Assembly: GCF_007748115.1 (NCBI RefSeq)
Contig: NZ_CP036289.1
Location: forward strand, 3,534,001 to 3,598,000
Reading direction: 5' to 3'
Length of the DNA stretch: 64,000 nucleotides
Source of the DNA: Bremerella volcania
GTDB lineage: Bacteria; Planctomycetota; Planctomycetia; Pirellulales; Pirellulaceae
The translations under genes and the position numbers were made by a program. The notes under the pieces were generated by a model that worked only from the letters and a program-made list of their open reading frames with translations, was not told where the DNA came from and ran no database searches. Shown piece by piece: positions 18,404 to 27,145 of the stretch (position 1 is its first letter; each line of letters opens with the position of its first letter).

Positions 18404-19267
18404 TTAAGTTGTAGTCTTCAAGGATTCTTCCAGGGGAAGGTGCTGGAGCGTAGCGGAAGCAGCTTCCCCTGGAAGAATTGCCTCCGGTGCCGGTGGACGG
18501 TACCCCAGCGAACTGTGCGGGCGTACCGTGTTGTACTCGACTCGCCACCGTTCGATCAACACTTTTGCCTCCAGCAGCGTGTCGAAGATCTCTCGATCGA
18601 GTAGTTCATCTCGCAGCTTCCCGTTGAAGGATTCGATGTAGCCATTCTCCCACGGGCTGCCAGGTTCGATGTACAGGGTGTTCACCTCGACTCGCTCCAG
18701 CCAGTCACGGACCTTAGTGGCGGTGAACTCTGAGCCGTTGTCGCTGCGAATGAAGTCTGGCACGCCACGGCGAACGAACAGGTCGCTAAGACGCTCCAAG
18801 ACATCCTCGCTGGTCAGTTGACGAGCCACATCGATCGCCAAGCACTCGCGAGTATACTCGTTGATCAGCGTCAGCATACGGAAGGCTCGACCATCGTGCG
18901 TTCGGTGATGCACGAAGTCATAGCTCCAGACCTCATCACGATGACTCGGCCGCAGGCGAACGCACGAACCATCATTAAGCCACAGGCGACGTCGTTTCGG
19001 CTGCCTTTTTGGTACTTTCAAGCCCTCGCGACGCCATAAGCGTTCGATGCGTTTATGGTTCACCTGCCAACCTTTCCGGCGTAACATCTCAGTGATTCGC
19101 CGATAGCCATAACGGCCATACTGTTCAGCAAGTTCAATCATCTCCCGGACTAGGCGAGGCTCGTCGTCGGGGACCCAGCGAACACGGCGCTGAGTGGAAC
19201 GAGGCTGTCCCAGCACCCGGCAGGCCCTCCGTTCTGATACTCGCTCGCGTCCCAAAGTATCTCGCAC
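18404..19267 (-). CDS. IS3-family transposase OrfB (DDE integrase catalytic domain)
   Basis: 287 residues. An HTH_21-like region (EQYGRYGYRRITEMLRRKGW) precedes an rve core with the three acidic residues in DEVWSYDFVHHRTHDG, FIRSDNGSEF and NGYIESFNGKLRDELL. It catalyses strand transfer of the element. In IS3 elements OrfB is made as an OrfAB fusion by a -1 frameshift near the orfA end. Here the OrfB frame is open upstream of this ATG (SPDKRRRIVEHV), consistent with such a fusion, so 19267 is a formal start only. The gene looks intact and the element may be active. Confidence 0.9.
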   Translation of the reverse strand: MRDTLGRERVSERRACRVLGQPRSTQRRVRWVPDDEPRLVREMIELAEQYGRYGYRRITEMLRRKGWQVNHKRIERLWRREGLKVPKRQPKRRRLWLNDGSCVRLRPSHRDEVWSYDFVHHRTHDGRAFRMLTLINEYTRECLAIDVARQLTSEDVLERLSDLFVRRGVPDFIRSDNGSEFTATKVRDWLERVEVNTLYIEPGSPWENGYIESFNGKLRDELLDREIFDTLLEAKVLIERWRVEYNTVRPHSSLGYRPPAPEAILPGEAASATLQHLPLEESLKTTT

Positions 19268-19299
19268 GTGCTCGACGATTCGCCGTCGCTTGTCCGGGC

Positions 19300-19578
19300 T
19301 CAGAAGTTTCCCGAAGCGGCTTCCTTCAGGATCGCCTTGTCGAGTTCGGCATCAGCCAGCAGTCGCTTCAGGCGAGCATTCTCCTTCTCGAGCTCTTTCA
19401 AACGCTTGGCCTGATCGGTACGAACACCGCCGTACTCCTTCCGCCAGCGATAGTAAGTCTGCTCCGTGACGCCGATCGCCTTGCAGGCCTGGGCAATCGT
19501 CTTGTCCTGAGAGAGAAGCACCTCCGCTTCGCGGAGATGCTGGATGATCTGCTCAGGCGTGAATCTTCTTCTAGGCAT
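19300..19578 (-). CDS. IS3-family transposase OrfA (HTH)
   Basis: 92 residues. An HTH_8 region (MPRRRFTPEQIIQHLREAEV) is followed by a leucine-zipper coiled coil (RLKELEKENARLKRLLADAE) and ends in KEAASGNF, the usual end of OrfA before the frameshift into OrfB. It binds the IS ends. The ATG at 19578 is chosen because the protein start matches the family. A longer open frame reaching the IS tip has no family support. Confidence 0.9.
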   Translation of the reverse strand: MPRRRFTPEQIIQHLREAEVLLSQDKTIAQACKAIGVTEQTYYRWRKEYGGVRTDQAKRLKELEKENARLKRLLADAELDKAILKEAASGNF

Positions 19579-19655
19579 AAGAAATCTCCCTTCAATGGGC
19601 ATGCATTCAGCAAAAACTAATTTACCGAATGGACGCTGTTGAAGGGGGCAGGTCA

Positions 19656-19772
19656 CTGGATGATCTGCTCAGGCGTGAATCTTCTTCTAGGCATAAGAAA
19701 TCTCCCTTCAAATGGGCATGCATTCAGCAAAAACTAATTTACCGAATGGACGCTGTTGAAGGGGGCAGGTCA
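19656..19772 (-). repeat. tandem duplicate of the IS right end
   Basis: This 117-bp block repeats 19540-19655 with a single inserted A (TTCAAATGGG against TTCAATGGG). It ends in a second perfect terminal repeat at 19761-19772. It contains only the first codons of orfA and the tip. It may be left from a second IS copy deleted by recombination, or from slippage. Confidence 0.9.
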
Positions 19773-20179
19773 GCGAAGCGACCAACGGGCGGAATAAACG
19801 TTGGCTGATCCGGAGAATCGCATGGCGTCTACAAGCCAATGAATTCGGAGGGCTGTCCCAGCGTGCCAAGGATCGAGCGGCCGAGCTGGTCAACGTCGCC
19901 GATGTACGAGTAACCCCACCGAAAGATTCAAGGTTAGAAAGGCCTGCTCCTTCCGCCACTAAGACCAAGCGAATCAAGCCTCCGACCGATCCACGCCTAC
20001 CACCCACTGGCACCTCAATCATTCGCACGTACAAAGGCAAGTCGCTCGAGGTCCGCGTCTTAGACGACGGATTGGAATACGAAGGCACGCGTTACAAATC
20101 CCTCTCAGCGGTCGCCAAGGCGATTACAGGCAGCCACTGCAACGGCTATCGATTCTTTCGGTTGGAGGACCACGCATGA
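19773..20179 (+). pseudogene. DUF2924 protein, N-terminus removed by the IS
   Basis: An open frame starts at the IS tip and reads GRNKRWLIRRIAWRLQANEF, then GLSQRAKDRAAELVN, and ends with an RTYKGKSLEVRVLDDGLEYE block. This is the conserved C-terminal part of DUF2924 proteins that precede serine recombinases in Planctomycetota and Alphaproteobacteria. The first ~40-60 residues (up to the usual FGEATNG region) are missing and no start codon replaces them. The stop TGA overlaps the recombinase ATG (ATGA), the normal coupling in these modules. Its function in the family is unknown. Confidence 0.8.
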
Positions 20180-21735
20180 ACTCGAAGAAAAACAACACCG
20201 ATATAATTCGATGTGCGATCTACACGCGCAAGTCTTCTGAAGAGGGACTCGATTCCGAATTCAATTCGTTGGATGCACAACGTGAATCGGCAGAGTCATT
20301 CATTGCCAGCCAGAAATCAGCCGGGTGGGTCTGCCTGCCTGAACAATACAACGATGGTGGGTTCTCAGGCGGGAACGTCGAGCGGCCTGGCCTCAAACGG
20401 CTCATAGCGGACATCGAGGCGGATAAGATCGATTGTGTGGTCGTCTACAAGGTAGATCGCCTATCTCGCTCCCTGATGGACTTCGCCCGGATGATGGAGA
20501 CTTTCGAGCAGCACGACATCTCCTTTGTCTCGGTCACCCAGCAATTTAACACGACACACTCGATGGGACGACTGACCCTTAACATCTTGTTGAGCTTCGC
20601 CCAGTTCGAGCGAGAGATCATCGGGGAACGCATCCGAGACAAGATAGCTGCGCAGCGACGCAAGGGAAAGTGGGCCGGGGGCACTCCTGTGCTCGGATAC
20701 GACGTCGATCGCTCCGGCGGTAGCCCCAAACTCATCGTCAACCAGTCCGAAGCCATCCATGTCCGACAGATCTACGAGCTCTATCTCGAACTTGGCTCCC
20801 TGCTTCCGGTCGTCGACGAACTGAAAACACTCGACCTACCCAACAAGACCTGGCACACGAGGCGAGGCAAACCCAAAGGTGGAAAGCCATTCGGCAAATG
20901 CCGTCTGCATTCCCTGCTTACCAACCCAATCTACGTTGGCGAGGTGAAGCATAAGGCTGACGTGTTCGACGGTGAGCACGAACCGATCGTTGACGCGGAT
21001 ATCTTCGCCGATGTGCAGACCCAGCTAAAAGCGAATGGCCGCACGCCTGCTGGCCAGGTTCGCAACAAGCACAACGCTCTGATTAGGGGGCTGCTATTCT
21101 GCAAACACTGCAATAGCGCGATGGTCCACACGTTTACCAACAAACGCAACAGACGGTACCGGTACTATCGCTGTGCCCAACTGATCAAGCAGGGACGCAC
21201 CTCCTGCCCTACCCCGTCTTTACCTGCTACCGAGATTGAAAGGGCCGTCGTTGATGAGATTCAGATGATCGCCCAAGACGAAGATCTTCAGGCGGAGGTA
21301 TTCAACCGCGCCAAGGCACTTCTTGAGGAGGACCAGAAAGGTACCACACGCTCAATTGCCAATCTTTCCCGTCAGCTCAGCAAAGACCACAACGAACTGC
21401 AAAGGCTGTCGGAGTCACCTGATCCTTCGAATGCAATCGCCACATGCATTGCTGGACTAAACGAAAGGATTCATCAGAACAAGACGGAGTTGAATCGGCT
21501 GAAACGGAAATCAACCGAACAGACGGAACGGTCTATTGAAATGGACGAGGTTGTCACCGCACTCAATGACTTTGACCAACTCTGGGATGCGCTTCGACCT
21601 CGCGAACAACAACGCGTCCTCGCCCTACTCGTCAGCCGGATCGAATTTGATGCCTCCGACAACTCGATCAAGATCGACTTTATCGATACCCGGCCGACCT
21701 CCAATGTCCCTAACCAGAGCCTTGCCCCATGTTAA
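20176..21735 (+). CDS. large serine recombinase
   Basis: 519 residues. An N-terminal resolvase domain has the nucleophile Ser in YTRKSSEEGLDSEFNSLDAQ (Ser20), and the VVYKVDRLSRSLMDFARMME helix follows. A recombinase domain (~190-270) comes next, then a zinc ribbon with LLFCKHCNSAMVHTF and YYRCAQLIKQGRTSC. A coiled coil (~370-460) completes it. Family members integrate or excise mobile DNA between att sites. It lies between the DUF2924 remnant (4-base overlap) and a small HTH gene (7-base overlap), a recurrent three-gene planctomycete module. All core motifs look intact, so the enzyme may still work although its first partner is broken. Confidence 0.92.
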   Translation: MNSKKNNTDIIRCAIYTRKSSEEGLDSEFNSLDAQRESAESFIASQKSAGWVCLPEQYNDGGFSGGNVERPGLKRLIADIEADKIDCVVVYKVDRLSRSLMDFARMMETFEQHDISFVSVTQQFNTTHSMGRLTLNILLSFAQFEREIIGERIRDKIAAQRRKGKWAGGTPVLGYDVDRSGGSPKLIVNQSEAIHVRQIYELYLELGSLLPVVDELKTLDLPNKTWHTRRGKPKGGKPFGKCRLHSLLTNPIYVGEVKHKADVFDGEHEPIVDADIFADVQTQLKANGRTPAGQVRNKHNALIRGLLFCKHCNSAMVHTFTNKRNRRYRYYRCAQLIKQGRTSCPTPSLPATEIERAVVDEIQMIAQDEDLQAEVFNRAKALLEEDQKGTTRSIANLSRQLSKDHNELQRLSESPDPSNAIATCIAGLNERIHQNKTELNRLKRKSTEQTERSIEMDEVVTALNDFDQLWDALRPREQQRVLALLVSRIEFDASDNSIKIDFIDTRPTSNVPNQSLAPC

Positions 21736-22139
21736 GTACTAAACGAGTTCTTCACTTCGATACCGATAGTCATGGCCGGAAGCGAATCGATCGGGAACCC
21801 AAACCAAGAGCCATTGCTCCCCAAGGTCGCGTACCACGTATCTCTAAGCTCATGGCGCTCGCGATTCACTTCCAAGAGTTGCTGCAGGAAGGTGTTGTGG
21901 AAGACCAGTCTGATCTAGCCAGACTTTCACATGTTACCCAGCCGAGGATCACACAGATCATGAACTTGCTCTTGCTGGCCCCTGAGATCCAGGAAGAGAT
22001 TCTGCATTTGCCGAAGGTATCAGAAGGCAAGGATCCGATTCATGAGAAGCTGCTTCGACCTATTGCCGCAGAAGTAAGTTTTCTGAAGCAGCATGAGACA
22101 TGGAATTCAATCCGCCAAATTTATATCGCTACTCGCTGA
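21729..22139 (+). CDS. small HTH (ParB/KorB-like) protein of the recombinase module
   Basis: 136 residues. The central segment DQSDLARLSHVTQPRITQIMNLLLLAPEI is a helix-turn-helix of the ParB/KorB type, often found in small proteins encoded after large serine recombinases. The basic N-terminal region (KRIDREPKPRAIAPQGRVPR) may contact DNA. Its ATG lies within the end of the recombinase gene. It may act as a directionality factor or repressor, but no characterised homologue supports a specific role. Confidence 0.7.
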   Translation: MLSTKRVLHFDTDSHGRKRIDREPKPRAIAPQGRVPRISKLMALAIHFQELLQEGVVEDQSDLARLSHVTQPRITQIMNLLLLAPEIQEEILHLPKVSEGKDPIHEKLLRPIAAEVSFLKQHETWNSIRQIYIATR

Positions 22140-22345
22140 GCTAGATGAAATTGCCGTGATTGCAAAAAAGTAAAGGACACGCCCTCCTTACGCTGTTTGA
22201 GAAAGCGGACTACTGCTGTTTCGTTAGTCCCTGGAATGAGATTTGTCGCTAAGACGAACGAATTCACTCACGTACGATGTATAGCGAAGCCCTTCGCTGG
22301 ACGTAAGGTGAGATGGAGGACCAAATCTTTACGAGATTGCGACCC
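22140..22345. other. gap with a short motif shared with 30863-30890
   Basis: At 22171-22192 the string AAGGACACGCCCTC followed by CTTACGC recurs, nearly identical, at 30866-30886. Both sites lie just after a plus-strand gene next to mobile DNA. No gene or terminator is evident. Confidence 0.45.
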
Positions 22346-23299
22346 TCACCATTGGGACAAGTCCAACACGACCTTGCCTCGAATTCCGCCCGCCTCGATC
22401 AGACGGTGAGCTTCCCCGGCCTGCCTGATTGGGAAAACGGCATGGATGACAGGGCGGATGGATTGCCGCTCCACCATTTCTCTTATTCTTGCCAGCCGGT
22501 TACCGTTCAGCGTTGTGAACATCAAATGAATCGTCAGATTCCGTTCGTAGGCCGGGAGCAACGACAACTGGTAAGGCGTGTCTACAATACTCACCATTCG
22601 CCCGCCTGCGCGAACAACTTCAATACTTTGGGCAAGTGTTTCTCCCCCGACTGTGTCTAACACGACATCGACACCTTCGGTTACATCGAGGACTGCCCGC
22701 ACAAAGTCACATGTGCGATAGTCGAACACATGATCCGCACCGAGCGATCTCACGAACTCGATGTTTCCTCCTCCGCAAGTGGCCAGTACTACGGCGCCTG
22801 CATCCTTCGCCATCTGGACGGCCAGCGAACCAACACCACCCGCAGCGGCGTGAACCAGCACCTTTTCACCCGGCTGGAGACATGCTCGCTCGAAGAGAGC
22901 CTCCCAGGCTGTACCGCCTGCCAGAGGTAACGCAGCTGAATCGGTATGGGACATACCGCCGGGCTTGCGGGCGACGACCGTTTCCTCGATGACATGGTGT
23001 TCAGCATATCCACCGGGAGCGAAGAGTGGTGGTGTGTAGTAAACTTCGTCGCCCGGTCGAAATGACTGGACAGATTCGCCCACCGCCGTCACCACTCCTG
23101 ACACGTCAGATCCTATGACTGCAGGGAGCGGGACTGCCTCTGGGTAATCGCCCCTCCGCTTCTGGATGTCGAGAGGGTTAACGGAGGTCGCGAGCACACG
23201 GACAAGTAACTGAGTCGGGCCAGGGGGGTGAATGTCCGGGAGTGTAGCTACTTGCAGCACTTCCGGCCCACCGAATCTATCGAAAATCACAGCTTTCAT
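22346..23299 (-). CDS. zinc-independent quinone oxidoreductase (MDR family)
   Basis: 317 residues of the medium-chain dehydrogenase/reductase superfamily, quinone oxidoreductase type. An N-terminal GroES-like fold starts MKAVIFDRFGGPEVLQVATL. The NADPH-binding Rossmann motif is AAAGGVGSLAVQMAKDAGA (~145-165). Catalytic zinc ligands of alcohol dehydrogenases are absent. Such enzymes reduce quinones or enones with NADPH. The ATG at 23299 matches the family start, with GAAAGG upstream, so an N-terminal extension of 43 residues is rejected. It is the last gene of a minus-strand cluster, 31 bases after the amidohydrolase. Confidence 0.85.
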   Translation of the reverse strand: MKAVIFDRFGGPEVLQVATLPDIHPPGPTQLLVRVLATSVNPLDIQKRRGDYPEAVPLPAVIGSDVSGVVTAVGESVQSFRPGDEVYYTPPLFAPGGYAEHHVIEETVVARKPGGMSHTDSAALPLAGGTAWEALFERACLQPGEKVLVHAAAGGVGSLAVQMAKDAGAVVLATCGGGNIEFVRSLGADHVFDYRTCDFVRAVLDVTEGVDVVLDTVGGETLAQSIEVVRAGGRMVSIVDTPYQLSLLPAYERNLTIHLMFTTLNGNRLARIREMVERQSIRPVIHAVFPIRQAGEAHRLIEAGGIRGKVVLDLSQW

Positions 23300-23330
23300 C
23301 GATCGACCTTTCTGCCAAAATTGCGCTAGT

Positions 23331-25112
23331 CTAAACTCCACAACCGCAGCCTGTTTCCCAGATGCGGCCATCGGCTGCCATGATCGGAGTGTGTTCATGG
23401 ATCGGCGGGACGGCTTGGGAATTGTCATAACCGCCGAACCGAGCTACCGGAGACCAATCTGGGCTCACGGGCGGAAGGGATGGCGAGAGGTTGGCATACT
23501 CACCCGCTCCATGTACGACGCGTCCTCCGACGATCGTCAGAAGGCTCTCCAGTTGACGAATCGCATCCTCCTCAACCGCAAAATAGTCGTGGCTCAATAC
23601 AGCCAGGTCTGCAAACCGCCCCGGTTCTAATGTTCCCTTCTTCCCATCCTCATGACTGAACCAAGCACTACCGTGTGTATAGAGCCGCAGGGCCTCTTCT
23701 CGAGTCAGACGGTCGGCTTCATCATGCAGCACCGTTCCACCGACGGTCTTGGAAGTGACCATCCACCACAGGGAGGTCCAAGGATGGTAGCTCGCCACAC
23801 GGGTGCCATCGGTACCAGCTCCCACGGGCAAACCCATTTGCAACATCCGCCTGAGAGGAGGTCGTCGCTTTGCTGACTCTACCCCATAGCGGCGAATGTA
23901 ATACTCGCCCTGATAGGCCATACGGTGCTGGGTGGCGATGCCGCCACCTAATGCCTGAATCCGTTCCAGATTCTTCTCCGAAACCGTTTCGGCATGGTCG
24001 ATGAACCAGCGAAGCTTGTCGATCGGATTATCGCGGTGGACGCGTTCGAAAATGTCTAGGAATCGACCAATCGACTCGTCATAGCTCGCATGGATTCTCC
24101 ACGGCCAGCGTGATTCGGCGAGCTTGCTCACGACGGCTTCCAACTCGTATTCCATGATAGGACGCAGGTCTGGTCGTGGTTGCAGGAAATTTTCAAAGTC
24201 AGCGGCACTCCAGACCAAGTTCTCCCCAGCACCGTTCACGCGGAGCAGGTCGCTCCCATCGCCTGGTTTCGTCATGCCAAGCCAGCGACTGTAGTCATCC
24301 AACTCTTCGCCCGGCTTCTGGGCAAACAAGCTGTAGGCAATCCGTACCGTGAGGTGACCGTCTTGATCGAGCTTCTTCACCACGGAGTAGTCTTCTGGAT
24401 AATTTTGGCCCCCTCCACCGGCATCGGACACACTCGTCACTCCGAACCGATTCAGTTCTCGGAGATAATGTCGAGTCGAGTTTAGCTGATCCTCCATTGA
24501 TAGTTTCGGGGCGTTGGCGATCGTCGAATAGAGAATTAGAGCGCTCGGCTCGGCGATCAATAGCCCGGTCGGGTTGCCTTTGGAGTCGCGGGCGATCAGT
24601 CCGCCGGGAGGGTTCGGCGTGTTGCGATCGAAACCAAGCACGCGGAGCGCGGCCTGATTCAACAGTGCCGAATCGTATAAGTGCAATAGGAAAACGGGCG
24701 TATTGGGGGCTGCTTTGTTAATTTCATCTAGAGACGGCATCCGCCCCTCTTTGAATTGAAACTCGTTCCAGCCGCCGATAACGCGGACCCATTGCGGCGG
24801 CGGCGTGTTGTCGGCCTGCTGCTTAAGCTGTTCCAATGCTTGTGAAAGACTAGGTACGCCGTCCCAGCGAAGTTCTAGGTTGTAAAAAAGTCCGGCTCGA
24901 ATCACGTGCAAATGAGAATCATTAAGACCTGGAATCACCCGTCGGTTCTTAAGATCAATCGTCTTAGTCGACATGTCAGCGAGGGCAAGGATCTCATCAT
25001 TCGTACCAATTGCCAACACATTTCCATTTTCGATAGCAATAGCTTCGACGTCAGGTCGGTCAGCGGCCTGTGTTGTGATTTTGCCATTGTGTAAGATTAG
25101 CTGTGCAGCCAT
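23331..25112 (-). CDS. YtcJ-like metal-dependent amidohydrolase
   Basis: 593 residues of the amidohydrolase_3/YtcJ family. PGLNDSHLH at 61-69 carries the metal-binding HxH pair. FIDHAETVSEKNLERIQALG supplies another His, and GAGTDGTRVASYHPW the late Asp. An IVGGRVVHG segment closes the composite beta-sandwich. The C-terminus ends GCGCGV. Family members hydrolyse amide or ester bonds of small molecules, but the substrate cannot be inferred. It is followed 31 bases later by the quinone oxidoreductase gene and preceded by an ABM-domain gene. No signal peptide is present, so it is cytoplasmic. Confidence 0.85.
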   Translation of the reverse strand: MAAQLILHNGKITTQAADRPDVEAIAIENGNVLAIGTNDEILALADMSTKTIDLKNRRVIPGLNDSHLHVIRAGLFYNLELRWDGVPSLSQALEQLKQQADNTPPPQWVRVIGGWNEFQFKEGRMPSLDEINKAAPNTPVFLLHLYDSALLNQAALRVLGFDRNTPNPPGGLIARDSKGNPTGLLIAEPSALILYSTIANAPKLSMEDQLNSTRHYLRELNRFGVTSVSDAGGGGQNYPEDYSVVKKLDQDGHLTVRIAYSLFAQKPGEELDDYSRWLGMTKPGDGSDLLRVNGAGENLVWSAADFENFLQPRPDLRPIMEYELEAVVSKLAESRWPWRIHASYDESIGRFLDIFERVHRDNPIDKLRWFIDHAETVSEKNLERIQALGGGIATQHRMAYQGEYYIRRYGVESAKRRPPLRRMLQMGLPVGAGTDGTRVASYHPWTSLWWMVTSKTVGGTVLHDEADRLTREEALRLYTHGSAWFSHEDGKKGTLEPGRFADLAVLSHDYFAVEEDAIRQLESLLTIVGGRVVHGAGEYANLSPSLPPVSPDWSPVARFGGYDNSQAVPPIHEHTPIMAADGRIWETGCGCGV

Positions 25113-25135
25113 GGTTCCAGCCTTGTTGGTTTGAG

Positions 25136-25675
25136 TTATTTTTTACTCGACGCCTGTAGCCATCCGGCCAAAAGCTTGGTGAGTAGTGGCATAACAGCCC
25201 AGGTAAGCGTGACTACGACGAAAATATTGACGATCGCCGCAACGATCAGTTTCGGCATGACGACCAGCAATGGCGGTAACGCAGACGACCAGAGCAATAC
25301 CGTTGGAAAGACGCCAAGCCAAGTAACGAGTGCCATCTTCCAACGAGGAGGCGCGTGTTTTGATTCACGGAAAAAAGCCTCCAAGCCATGCAGTCGTCGA
25401 ACTGCCGAATCTCCGACCACGAGAGGTTCGGCTCGCTTCTGCCACTGAAGGAAGATCTCCGATTGGTAAAAGCGGCGGCTTGCATCTTCACTGTCGAAAG
25501 ATCGAAGCATGCCGTATTCGCACCCATTGGTTCCCGGAACCGGTTCGATCAGGTGTACGCCAGTCGTGCCTGGCTCGCGCAGTGACTCGCGGGCAAACTC
25601 TCGCAAAGCGTGCTCGAATTCTTCCTCACAACCCGGCTTGACTTGCCTCGTCACGGCAACATGAATACTGTCCAT
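25136..25675 (-). CDS. ABM-domain protein with C-terminal membrane helices
   Basis: 179 residues. The N-terminal ~100 form an antibiotic-biosynthesis-monooxygenase (dimeric alpha-beta barrel) domain: SIHVAVTRQVKPGCEEEFEH and RSFDSEDASRRFYQSEIF. Two hydrophobic helices follow (LVTWLGVFPTVLLWSSALPP and VAAIVNIFVVVTLTWAVMPL). This ABM-plus-two-TM design is seen in proteins annotated as antibiotic biosynthesis monooxygenases beside YtcJ and YcaC genes. The ATG at 25675 with GAGG upstream is preferred to a GTG at 25708. The enzymatic role is unknown. Confidence 0.75.
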   Translation of the reverse strand: MDSIHVAVTRQVKPGCEEEFEHALREFARESLREPGTTGVHLIEPVPGTNGCEYGMLRSFDSEDASRRFYQSEIFLQWQKRAEPLVVGDSAVRRLHGLEAFFRESKHAPPRWKMALVTWLGVFPTVLLWSSALPPLLVVMPKLIVAAIVNIFVVVTLTWAVMPLLTKLLAGWLQASSKK

Positions 25676-25752
25676 TGAAGCCTCGACAATTAATGGCATA
25701 CGGAGCACTCAACTTATGGCTGCTCCGCATTACCGGTTGTTCTTAGCAGCCG

Positions 25753-26424
25753 TTACTTCAGAGACTTGCGGGCCGGAGGAGCCTTATGGACCATCGTATA
25801 GGCATACTCGATACCAACGCCGTATCCGCCACCATGCTCACGAAAGAGATCCATCAACGCGTTGTAATGCGTCTTGTCGGCCCAGTCGCGTTGGAATTCA
25901 AGCACGGTAGCGACCGTTGTCATTCGTACCGCACCGGCCTGAACCATCCGCGAAAGAGCCGCCTCATGGGCAGCCGGCGACGTACCGGCACAAGCGTCGT
26001 CCACAACGTAAATGTTGTACCCTTCGGCCAACATGTTAAGTGTCGGCCAAGTGATACAGACTTCGGTCCAGAGTCCGGAAAGAATGATATTCTTCTTACC
26101 GGTCGCCTTGATGGCATCGCGAAACGCTTGCGTGTCCCAAGAGTTCATGCCGGTTCGTTCGATCGGCGTATGGTCGGGGAACACGTCGAGTAGTTGCGGC
26201 CATGTCGGCCCGCTGAACGACTCCGTTTCGACGGTCGTAATGATCGTCGGAACGTCAAATTCCTTGGCTCCCTTGGCGAGCATGAGAACGTTATTGACGA
26301 GCAATTGCCGGTCGATACCGCTAGCAACGCCAAATGACATTTGAGGTTGAAGGTCAATAAACGCAAGGGCACAATTGTCCTTGGTCAGTAAGCCGCCGTC
26401 GGTATGAGAAGCGATGTTTGCCAT
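25753..26424 (-). CDS. isochorismatase-like cysteine hydrolase, YcaC type (1)
   Basis: 223 residues. The catalytic Asp is in ALAFIDLQPQMSFG (Asp24) and the nucleophile Cys in SGLWTEVCITWPT (Cys123). A family cis-peptide region follows. YcaC-type hydrolases form octamers, and their physiological substrates are mostly unknown. It lies in the same orientation as a paralogue at 26507-27145 and the ABM/YtcJ genes, so a shared pathway is likely. The gap of 82 bases to its paralogue leaves room for an internal promoter. Confidence 0.85.
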   Translation of the reverse strand: MANIASHTDGGLLTKDNCALAFIDLQPQMSFGVASGIDRQLLVNNVLMLAKGAKEFDVPTIITTVETESFSGPTWPQLLDVFPDHTPIERTGMNSWDTQAFRDAIKATGKKNIILSGLWTEVCITWPTLNMLAEGYNIYVVDDACAGTSPAAHEAALSRMVQAGAVRMTTVATVLEFQRDWADKTHYNALMDLFREHGGGYGVGIEYAYTMVHKAPPARKSLK

Positions 26425-26506
26425 GATATGAATTTCCTGATCCTTTTTTGTTTCAGTAAGTTTGGGTTACACGTGGTCCGACGGGAAAATTTCCGCCAAA
26501 GTCAGC

Positions 26507-27145
26507 TCATCTGGGGCTTGAACCAAGCAGTTGCATTTCCCAGGCGAACGCAACTCCGCTCCCGCCACCATGATCTGTCATAATTTCGACCATGCCAGGG
26601 AGCGTGCTTTCTCTCGCCCAATCACGCTGCCACTCCGAAACAACGGCCAGCCAGGTGAGCGGTACCGCACCGGCTTGGACCATCCGGCGAACCGCCATTT
26701 CGTGAGCTTCGAGGGTGACTCCGCCGGAAGCGTCGGTGACAATGAAAACTTCATAACCGTCCCCCAAGGCTTGAATGACCGGCATCGCGAGGCAGATCTC
26801 TGTCCATAAAGCCGCGACGACTAGCTTCCTTCGTCCTGTTTTCTCAATCGCTTCCACAACGCGATGGTCTTCCCAGGTATTGATAAGCGTTCGATTGATG
26901 GGCTTTTGTTCGGGAAATACCTCTTGTAAACCTTTGATCAGCAGGCCACCACGTTCTTCGAGCACGGTGGTAAGGATCGTTGGCACACCGAATACTTTGG
27001 CTCCTTTGGCCAATCCGACAACATTGTTGACGACCATCGTCGGCTCGTGGCTATGTAGGTTTGCGAACTGAAAGGGCTGGTGATCAATGAGCAGAAGTGC
27101 GCTTTCTTCAGGAGTTAGGAGAGCTTGAAGCCCAGTCTTGGTCAT
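26507..27145 (-). CDS. isochorismatase-like cysteine hydrolase, YcaC type (2)
   Basis: 212 residues, paralogous to the gene at 25753-26424. The catalytic Asp is in LLLIDHQPFQFANL (Asp21) and Cys118 in ALWTEICLAMPVI. It is the promoter-proximal gene of the minus-strand cluster and is divergent from the ECF sigma gene, with 127 bases between them. Two related hydrolases in one operon suggest either different substrates or a hetero-oligomer. The fold and catalytic residues are clear, but the reaction is not. Confidence 0.85.
   Translation of the reverse strand: MTKTGLQALLTPEESALLLIDHQPFQFANLHSHEPTMVVNNVVGLAKGAKVFGVPTILTTVLEERGGLLIKGLQEVFPEQKPINRTLINTWEDHRVVEAIEKTGRRKLVVAALWTEICLAMPVIQALGDGYEVFIVTDASGGVTLEAHEMAVRRMVQAGAVPLTWLAVVSEWQRDWARESTLPGMVEIMTDHGGGSGVAFAWEMQLLGSSPR

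Larger units (their letters stand above)
18375..19655 (-). mobile_element. complete IS3-family insertion sequence (1281 bp)
   Basis: Perfect 12-bp terminal inverted repeats are TGACCTGCCCCC at 18375-18386 and GGGGGCAGGTCA at 19644-19655. The element carries orfA and orfB on the minus strand in the usual IS3 arrangement. No target duplication is seen: CGTA lies on the left, CTGG on the inner right side, and GCGA after the duplicated end. The left flank is the DUF58 gene and the right flank is an unrelated DUF2924 gene. The insertion point therefore marks a rearrangement or deletion and not a simple hop. Confidence 0.92.
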
